Below, one piece after another: positions 58,163-64,000 of a DNA stretch of 64,000 nucleotides. The stretch is taken from assembly GCA_016793325.1 (NCBI GenBank), contig JAEUKI010000075.1, positions 248,001 to 312,000 of the forward strand, given 5' to 3'. Made by a program: the position numbers and the translations under genes. The DNA comes from Myxococcales bacterium. GTDB lineage: Bacteria > Myxococcota_A > Polyangia > Polyangiales > Ga0077539. Every line of letters starts with the position of its first letter. Positions within the stretch are counted from its first letter, which is position 1. The notes under the pieces were generated by a model, which saw only the letters and a program-made list of their open reading frames with translations, did no database searches and was not told the DNA's origin.

Positions 58163-59521
58163 ATGCAGCTTTCTTCGACCCTCGCGCTTCGCAGCGGTCT
58201 GACGCTCGCTCTGGCGTTGGTGTCAGTGTCCAGGACGGCGCGCGCCCAGTCCGCCGCTGACCTTCCCGACGTCCTCTGTTTTCGGTCGGCCCGAGACACG
58301 AGCGGCGGCACGACGCCTCGCTCTGGCGTGTACGCCATGGACTACGAGCGGCAGCGGCTCGAGCCCGCGGCGCTTCCCATCGTCGGTGGAACGTCGGACA
58401 TCGGCGCGCTGCTCGGCGTCGGCGGGACGCTCTCGTTTTTTCGCGACGGATGTCGTCCGTATTTTTGGGGCATGTCCGCGATCTTGGCGGCCAGCAGTCG
58501 TACGACGCCGCGCGGGTTCGAGTTCGTCGAGCAGAACATTCGCTGGCAGATGGACATCATCGGCGTGCTGCGAGGGCGGCTGCGATTGAGGCCCGCGCTG
58601 TTCTTCTCGCGCACGACGGGGATCAATTATTTCGGCTTGGGCAACGGCGAGCGCGCGGTGCAGCCCGAGCCGTTTCGCGGCGAGCCCGGCCGCTTCAATC
58701 AGTTCGGGAGCTGGGACATCTGGGCCTTTCTCGACGCGCGCTTCATGGTGAAGCGGCCCTTCAGCATCGGGCTCTCGATGGCGTACCAGTACGCCGACCC
58801 CGAGGTGTACCGAGGGAGCCAGCTCGCCAACGAAGTCGCGATGAGAACAGCGTCGGGCGAGCCGCTCTTGTACGGCGTGCAGAAGCTGCACATCTGGCGA
58901 ACGATGGTGAGCGCGGTGGTCGATCGCCGCGACAACGAGCTCATGCCGCGGCGCGGGTACGGCGTCGGCGTGTGGGGGAGCTTCAACCGGGCTTTTCCCT
59001 TGTCGTCCGACGTCGTGTACGGGTCGGTGGGGCTGAGCGCGAGCGTCTATGTTCCGGTGATCGGGCCGCTGATCTTCGCGTCGCGCGTGGTGACGGACTG
59101 GCAGTTCGGCCGCGTGCCGTTCTACGACTTGTTTCGTGGGGCGGGGCCGTACCTCATCGACATGCCGGGCGGGGTCAACGGGATCCGCGGCGTTCCCGCG
59201 GCGCGCTACGCGGGGCCGATCAAGATGTTCGCGAACATCGAGTTTCGCGCGCTGCTCAGGCAAGTGCGGATGTTCGGCCAAGAGTTCGGCATCGGACCGT
59301 CGGTCTTCTTCGATTTCGGCCGAGTCTTCAGCGACTACACCTTCTCGTCGCCGCTCGACGGACCGGCACCAGGAATCAAGTGGGGCGCCGGCCTCGGCGC
59401 GCTGCTCCGCTGGGGACAAGCCGCGGTGTTTCGCATCGAGTTCGCGTATTCGCCGGACGTCGCCGCGGTCAACCCGAGCTTCCCGTTTTCGTTCTACGTC
59501 GTCGACCACCTGTCGTTCTGA
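58163..59521 (+). CDS. Omp85/surface-antigen-like beta-barrel protein
   Basis: A 452-aa protein. Signal peptide cut near TARAQS. No POTRA domains are evident. The remainder is alternating-strand barrel sequence with Omp85 (BamA/patatin-barrel) features: NELMPRRGYGVGVWGSF, GGVNGIRGVPAARYAGPIKMFANIEFR (the loop-6 GIRG motif), VFFDFGRVF and a terminal Phe. ATG 58163 begins the signal peptide; ATG 58127 is an in-frame alternative. It lies 8 bp upstream of the acyl-CoA dehydrogenase gene. The 262-bp divergent gap 57901-58162 shows no clear promoter. Confidence 0.8.
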   Translation: MQLSSTLALRSGLTLALALVSVSRTARAQSAADLPDVLCFRSARDTSGGTTPRSGVYAMDYERQRLEPAALPIVGGTSDIGALLGVGGTLSFFRDGCRPYFWGMSAILAASSRTTPRGFEFVEQNIRWQMDIIGVLRGRLRLRPALFFSRTTGINYFGLGNGERAVQPEPFRGEPGRFNQFGSWDIWAFLDARFMVKRPFSIGLSMAYQYADPEVYRGSQLANEVAMRTASGEPLLYGVQKLHIWRTMVSAVVDRRDNELMPRRGYGVGVWGSFNRAFPLSSDVVYGSVGLSASVYVPVIGPLIFASRVVTDWQFGRVPFYDLFRGAGPYLIDMPGGVNGIRGVPAARYAGPIKMFANIEFRALLRQVRMFGQEFGIGPSVFFDFGRVFSDYTFSSPLDGPAPGIKWGAGLGALLRWGQAAVFRIEFAYSPDVAAVNPSFPFSFYVVDHLSF

Positions 59522-59529
59522 GGTCGCTC

Positions 59530-61311
59530 ATGACTCGCAATCCGCTCGTGTCCGACGCGTTCGTCGACCTGCTCATGTTCGACGCGCTCGACGTCAGCGC
59601 GCTCACCGCGTTCGATCACTTTCGCGAGCACGATCGCGGGACGTTCGAGCTCTGGGTCCAGAGCTGTCGCAGGCTCGCGCGCGAGAAGCTCTTCGCGGCG
59701 TATCGACCGATGGACAGCGCTCCCCCCGCGCTCTCGGATGGACGCGTTCGCACGCACCCTGTGATGAACGAGCTGTGGCCCGCCCTCGCAGAGACGGGCG
59801 TCATCAACGCGACGCGCCCCTACGACGTGGGTGGACAACAGTTGCCCTTCACGGTCGCCACCATCGCGAGCTTCTATCTCCTCGCGGCCAACGGCGCGGC
59901 GTACTCGTTTGCGGGGCTCACGACGGGCGCTGGACACCTCATCGAAGCGTTCGGCGACGAGACCGTTCGCGGGCTCTTTCTCGAGCCGCTCTACAACGGG
60001 ACCTTCAACGGGACGATGGCGCTCACCGAGCCCCACGCTGGCTCGTCGCTCGCCGACCTCACGTCCACCGCCACTCCGCGCGGCGATGGAACGTACTCGA
60101 TCAAGGGCTCGAAGATCTTCATCTCGGGCGGCGATCAGAGCTTCGCGCGCAACACCGTGCACATGGTCCTCGCGCGGCTCGACGGCGCCCCGAGCGGAAC
60201 GCGCGGCGTCTCGCTCTTCGCCGTCCCCCGCGAGCGACCCACGAACGACGGCGCGTGGGAGCACAACGACGTCCACGTCGCCGGCGTGATCCACAAGATC
60301 GGCTGGCGCGGGATCCCGAGCCTCGCGCTCTCGTTCGGCGACGAAGGCGACTGCCGCGGGTGGCTCGTCGGGCCCTCGAATCACGGCCTCAAGTGCATGT
60401 TTCAAATGATGAACGAGGCCCGCTTGCTCGTCGGCGCGAGCGCCGCGGCCACGGCGACCGTCGCGTTCTACGAGAGCCTCGCGTACGCGAGAGAGCGCAC
60501 CCAGGGCCGACGCCTCGGAGACACCGATCCGACCTCCAAGCCCGTCGCCCTCACTGAACACGCGGACGTGCGTCGCATGCTCCTCGAGCAAAAGTGCGTC
60601 GCCGAGGGGTCGCTCGCGCTCGTCGCCCGCTGCGCGAAGTTTTCGGACACAGCTCAGCATCACCCAGACGGCGACGAGCGCGAACGAGCGCAGATGTTGC
60701 TGGATTTGCTCACGCCGATCGCGAAGAGCTTCCCCGCCGAGCGCGGCTTTCAGAGCAACGCGCTCGCCGTGCAAATCCACGGCGGCTACGGCTACTCGAG
60801 CGAGTACCTCGTCGAGTCGTGGCTGCGCGATCAGAAGCTCAACAGCATCCACGAGGGGACCACACAAATTCAAGCGCTGGACCTCCTCGGCCGCAAGGTG
60901 ATCGCCCGCGGAGGACGAGCGCTCGCGACGCTGTGCGAAGAGGTCGAGCGCGACCTCGCGACGGCGCTGTCGAAGGGGGTCGATCCCTCCCTCGTCGCGT
61001 CCGTGCGCGAAGCCCTCGCGCGCTGGAGCGCCCTCACGCAAGCCCTCGCCGCCAAGGGGCTCGCCGGCGATGTCCACGGGATGATGGGCCACAGCACGGA
61101 CTACCTCGACGCGACAGGATCGCTCGTGCTCGGGTGGCTGTGGCTGTGGCTCGCGGGCGCCACGCGCGCGCGCGAAGGGCACTTCTACGACGGAGTTCGC
61201 GCGGCCGCGCGCTTCTGGGTCACCCGCGAGGTCCCGCGGGTGCACGCGCTCGCCGCGGTGATCGAGCGCGACGATCAGGCGTTTCTCGGGCTCGACGAGC
61301 GCGCGCTGTAG
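59530..61311 (+). CDS. Acyl-CoA dehydrogenase (long form)
   Basis: A 593-aa flavoprotein. N-terminal helical domain (about 30-160), middle beta domain (about 165-280; MALTEPHAGSSLADLTSTA, KIFISGGDQ), C-terminal helical domain with the presumed catalytic Glu442 in SIHEGTTQIQALD and the flavin contact QIHGGYGYSSEYLVE. An extra C-terminal ~130-residue helical domain follows, as in the FadE5/AidB-like long class. It probably oxidises acyl-CoA in fatty-acid or branched-chain breakdown. Its placement 8 bp after an outer-membrane barrel gene is unusual and suggests lipid uptake or remodelling. Confidence 0.92.
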   Translation: MTRNPLVSDAFVDLLMFDALDVSALTAFDHFREHDRGTFELWVQSCRRLAREKLFAAYRPMDSAPPALSDGRVRTHPVMNELWPALAETGVINATRPYDVGGQQLPFTVATIASFYLLAANGAAYSFAGLTTGAGHLIEAFGDETVRGLFLEPLYNGTFNGTMALTEPHAGSSLADLTSTATPRGDGTYSIKGSKIFISGGDQSFARNTVHMVLARLDGAPSGTRGVSLFAVPRERPTNDGAWEHNDVHVAGVIHKIGWRGIPSLALSFGDEGDCRGWLVGPSNHGLKCMFQMMNEARLLVGASAAATATVAFYESLAYARERTQGRRLGDTDPTSKPVALTEHADVRRMLLEQKCVAEGSLALVARCAKFSDTAQHHPDGDERERAQMLLDLLTPIAKSFPAERGFQSNALAVQIHGGYGYSSEYLVESWLRDQKLNSIHEGTTQIQALDLLGRKVIARGGRALATLCEEVERDLATALSKGVDPSLVASVREALARWSALTQALAAKGLAGDVHGMMGHSTDYLDATGSLVLGWLWLWLAGATRAREGHFYDGVRAAARFWVTREVPRVHALAAVIERDDQAFLGLDERAL

Positions 61312-61329
61312 TCCCGCGCGTCGACGGCG

Positions 61330-63504
61330 TCACCGAAGCGCGAAGCGCGCGCGCATCCCGCGCTGCGTCTCGACGACCAGGACCTCGCGGCCTGCGTCGG
61401 TGGCAAACGCGAGGTGCGTTCCGTGGTCGAGCACGAAGCTGGCGCGACCCACGACCGCGCCGCTCGCGGTGTCGTACACGAACACGTCGCCGTCCTTCGA
61501 GGCGCTCGCCGTCCGCGCGCCGTCGGCCGACGTGGTTAGCGCGACGACCTCGGCTCGGTGCGCTTCGCGCGCGTCACGCCAGAGAAATCCCTGGCGATCG
61601 ACCCATCGAACGCGATGGTCCTCCGCGGCGATCGCCCACTGGCGATCGTCTCTCGACGGGGCGACGAGCCTCGGTCGCGAAGGCGCGAGGAGGTCTCGCA
61701 CCGCGCTCGGATCATCGAGGTTCCACAGCGAGACCCACGGTCGATTGTCGTGATCCGAGAGCGAGAGGACTGTGCGCCCGTCGCTCGCGAGCTGCGCGAG
61801 CGCGAGGTGACTGACGCGATCTCCGCCGCGATCGCGCACTTCGTAGGTGAGCCCGCCGCCGCCGACCGGCGTGTGATAGCGCAGCCTCGGAGCGTGTCCG
61901 TCGGGCAATCTCCGCCCCGTCCGCGCGTCGAATCGCAGGACCTCATCGTGGTCCGTGGACTGCGCGAGGGCTGTGTTCGCGCCGATGACGACACGCACCC
62001 CCGTCGCGCCTCGGCCGTCGAGCGCGAGCGCCCAAAACACCCGCGCGTCCGTCGTTCGAACGGCTCTCAGCGTGTGGCCCGTCGGGCTCTGATCGACGGT
62101 GAAGAGGGCGCTCGCGTCGCTCGTGTACCAGAGGCTCTCGATCGCGCCGCGGCCGCCGTCGAGCGCGCGGCAGCCGTCGGCGCCCTCGAGGCGAAGTTGA
62201 TTCTGTGTGCTGTACGTCACGCGCGACGCGCCGTTCGGCGCGAGGGCCACGGTTCGAGGGATCGAGGGTAGAGCGTTCGCTCCGTCGCTCGAAGCGAGCG
62301 AGACGCGCGGACCGTCGTCGTAGAGAACCCAACGACCATCGGGCGAAATCGAGCGAATTCGCTGCCCGAACCTCGCGGGCTGCCCCGTCGCGCTTCGGAG
62401 CAAGAGCTCGACGTACCGGTTGTCGTCGCCGGTGAGAAAGCCGCCGTCGCGAGAGAAGACCCAGCGCATTCCCGCGTGGTCGCGTTGGCGCCAGAGCGGC
62501 TGCTGCGTCGCGACGCTCCAGAGCGTCATGTCTGGCGAGGGGCAGCCGGACTTTTGCTTCGCGAGCGTCGTGCAGGTGAGCGTCTCGGTGAGCGCGCGCG
62601 CGCCGTCGGGCGAGAGCGAGACGAGCCGCGCTCCGCGGAGGTCCGTGATCGTCGCGCGTCGTTCGAGCGAGCGCGCGTCCCACACTTCGAGGGCGCCGTT
62701 CGAGACGAACGCGATCGTGCTCCCGTCGAGCGACGCCGCGACGCTGAGGATCGTGTCGACGGCGCCGAAGCGACGGAGAACGGCGTTGCTCTCGAGGTCC
62801 TCGAGCACGAGCGCGCGGGGCGTGTTGTTCGCGCGCTCGATCGACAAGCGTCGTGTTCCGTCGGCGAAGACGATGGACTCGCCGGTCGCGCCGCGCGGCT
62901 CGCGCACGGCGGCGCTCGCGACGTCGAGCCTCCGCGCGCCCTGGAGCACCGCGCGTTGGTCCTGCGAAAACACAAGCGGACCGCTGCCGAAGCCCTCGAC
63001 TCGGCGCGTCGCGATCGCCCCGGTGGTGTCGATCAACCACGTGTGCGAGCGCTCTGCGCCGTCGCGCCCGCGCGTCGCGCTGCTCGCGGCGATCCAGCGT
63101 CGATCGCGAGAGACCGCGATCCAACCGGGAGCCGTTCCCGCCGTGGGAAACGCGTAGTACGCGACGAGCGTGCGGTCGGCGACGCTCCACCGCGCGACGC
63201 CGCGCGCGAGCGAGTAGAAGACCTCGGCGCCGTCGTCGCTCCACGCGGTGAAGAACCCCGCGTCGACCGCCAATCGATCGTCGCCCACGAGGTCGATCAG
63301 CGTGAGCGCCCCCGACGCGCTCGGCGCAGGCGTTCGCCCGGTGGGCGCTCCGCGCTCTGGCGAGGGGTCGCACGCGCGGGCCTCCGATCCCGAAGCAGCG
63401 CTCGACACGAGCAACGGCAGCGGATTTCTCGGCGTGTATTCGTGGCACGCGCTGATGAGCGCGCACGAAGCGAGCAGCGAGAGCGAGAGAGGGCGAACGA
63501 CCAC
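61330..63504 (-). CDS. WD40-like beta-propeller lipoprotein
   Basis: A 724-aa lipoprotein (signal ending LISAC). A short Pro/Ser linker leads into about 650 residues of repeated blades of WD40/TolB type: AWSDDGAEVFYSLARGVARWSV, IAFVSNGALEVWDARSLERR, LVSLSPDGARAL, LTTSADGARTASASKDGDVFVYDTASG. Roughly fourteen blades fit two seven-bladed propellers in tandem. Likely a periplasmic or surface scaffold. Start is GTG 63504, from which the signal peptide begins directly. Convergent with the acyl-CoA dehydrogenase gene, 18 bp apart. Confidence 0.78.
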   Translation of the reverse strand: MVVRPLSLSLLASCALISACHEYTPRNPLPLLVSSAASGSEARACDPSPERGAPTGRTPAPSASGALTLIDLVGDDRLAVDAGFFTAWSDDGAEVFYSLARGVARWSVADRTLVAYYAFPTAGTAPGWIAVSRDRRWIAASSATRGRDGAERSHTWLIDTTGAIATRRVEGFGSGPLVFSQDQRAVLQGARRLDVASAAVREPRGATGESIVFADGTRRLSIERANNTPRALVLEDLESNAVLRRFGAVDTILSVAASLDGSTIAFVSNGALEVWDARSLERRATITDLRGARLVSLSPDGARALTETLTCTTLAKQKSGCPSPDMTLWSVATQQPLWRQRDHAGMRWVFSRDGGFLTGDDNRYVELLLRSATGQPARFGQRIRSISPDGRWVLYDDGPRVSLASSDGANALPSIPRTVALAPNGASRVTYSTQNQLRLEGADGCRALDGGRGAIESLWYTSDASALFTVDQSPTGHTLRAVRTTDARVFWALALDGRGATGVRVVIGANTALAQSTDHDEVLRFDARTGRRLPDGHAPRLRYHTPVGGGGLTYEVRDRGGDRVSHLALAQLASDGRTVLSLSDHDNRPWVSLWNLDDPSAVRDLLAPSRPRLVAPSRDDRQWAIAAEDHRVRWVDRQGFLWRDAREAHRAEVVALTTSADGARTASASKDGDVFVYDTASGAVVGRASFVLDHGTHLAFATDAGREVLVVETQRGMRARFALR

Positions 63505-63568
63505 GATTGCGCTTGGTACGTGTGCGTGGCGCGAGCCTACCCGCGTGTTCGAACTCCGTGAGACGAGC

Positions 63569-64000
63569 TCAAGAAAAGCTCAACACATGGTCGGCGCTGT
63601 GGCGGCGTACGAGGTCGTCGACGTAGCTGATGAGCGCGTCCCTTCGCCGCAAGAGCGAGGCGATTTGCGTGGGGCTGAGGGGAGGGTGCGCGGGGTCGCC
63701 GTCGAGGGCCATCTCTGCGCGGACGCTCGCGTCGGTGAGCGCCCTGGCGCGCTCGATGACCGAGCGCGAGAAGCGCTGGACCTGACGGAGGTTGCGGAGC
63801 GACGAGGACATCATCCGATCGCCCCACGGCTCGGAGAACCCGCCGTTGTTGTCGAGGTAGACGAGGTGGCCGGCGGAGTCCATCGGGACGTTCTGGCCGC
63901 TCCATCGGTCCCAGTTTCCCGTGAGCGTGTCGAACGCGATCAGCGTGGAAATTTCCTCGGCGCGCGCGCGATCTCCGTCGGGGATGGTCCCGCGCGCTCG
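63569..64000 (-). CDS. C-terminal part of a FAM20/HipA-like kinase (cut by window edge)
   Basis: The frame is open from the right edge to a stop at 63569 (143 residues seen; the N-terminus lies outside). Motifs: LIAFDTLTGNWDRWSGQNVPMD followed by HLVYLDNNGGF. This is the layout of PI3/4K-, FAM20C- and HipA-like kinases, with catalytic Asp in the NWDR stretch and metal-binding Asp in LDNN. The C-terminal helices carry RMMSSSLRNLRQVQRF. A secreted FAM20-type kinase is the closest reading. The ATP-binding lobe is not in this window, so activity cannot be assessed. Confidence 0.65.
   Translation of the reverse strand, partial: RARGTIPDGDRARAEEISTLIAFDTLTGNWDRWSGQNVPMDSAGHLVYLDNNGGFSEPWGDRMMSSSLRNLRQVQRFSRSVIERARALTDASVRAEMALDGDPAHPPLSPTQIASLLRRRDALISYVDDLVRRHSADHVLSFS

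Overview
The window is a high-GC stretch with strong G/C preference at third codon positions. It is packed with lipoproteins, Asp/Ala-rich linkers, Cys-rich repeat proteins, eukaryote-like kinases, ECF sigma factors and TonB-type envelope proteins. This points to a myxobacterium (Myxococcota, probably Polyangia, perhaps a Sandaracinus-like lineage); that assignment is inferred from protein style, not from a marker gene. No rRNA, tRNA, CRISPR array, phage module or intact transposase was seen.

Left part (1-11355): a trypsin-like protease cut by the window edge, a TerB-like protein, an AgmX/TonB-C protein, and a four-gene forward operon. The operon holds a Ser/Thr kinase, a TPR/PEGA protein, a Cys-repeat lipoprotein, and a TonB-dependent receptor carrying its own TonB-C domain. 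11389-18140 is a long leftward operon of seven genes: envelope protein, PHP phosphoesterase lipoprotein, secreted beta-rich protein, ECF sigma factor, membrane partner of the sigma factor, propeller lipoprotein. 18146-21020 runs forward (DUF1517-like, hemerythrin, PI-PLC-like lipoprotein). 21066-24833 is a second, paralogous copy of the [beta-rich secreted protein - ECF sigma - membrane partner] cassette.

Middle part (25005-39400): an alkyl-DHAP-synthase-like flavoprotein with an extra degenerate FAD-domain half, small membrane proteins, a radical SAM/SPASM maturase preceded by a possible small peptide gene, an FG-GAP lipoprotein, an esterase lipoprotein, and a propeller-phosphoesterase lipoprotein. 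Two striking non-coding structures lie here: a 489-bp palindromic element (32825-33313), and an array of eight palindromes spaced 40-42 bp (37291-37597).

Right part (39468-64000): two overlapping membrane-embedded spermidine-synthase-like proteins, a Fpg/Nei glycosylase, a lectin lipoprotein pair, an AraC-VOC-zinc finger operon, and a tightly coupled operon of B12-type radical SAM, heme-oxygenase-like diiron enzyme and hydrolase (50088-53589). Then come three glycosyltransferase-type genes, an Omp85-like barrel with an acyl-CoA dehydrogenase, a propeller lipoprotein and the end of a FAM20/HipA-like kinase. A dispersed repeat beginning GGGGACGGTGCTCTGA occurs five times. In three of these it supplies or overlaps the stop codon of the preceding gene.
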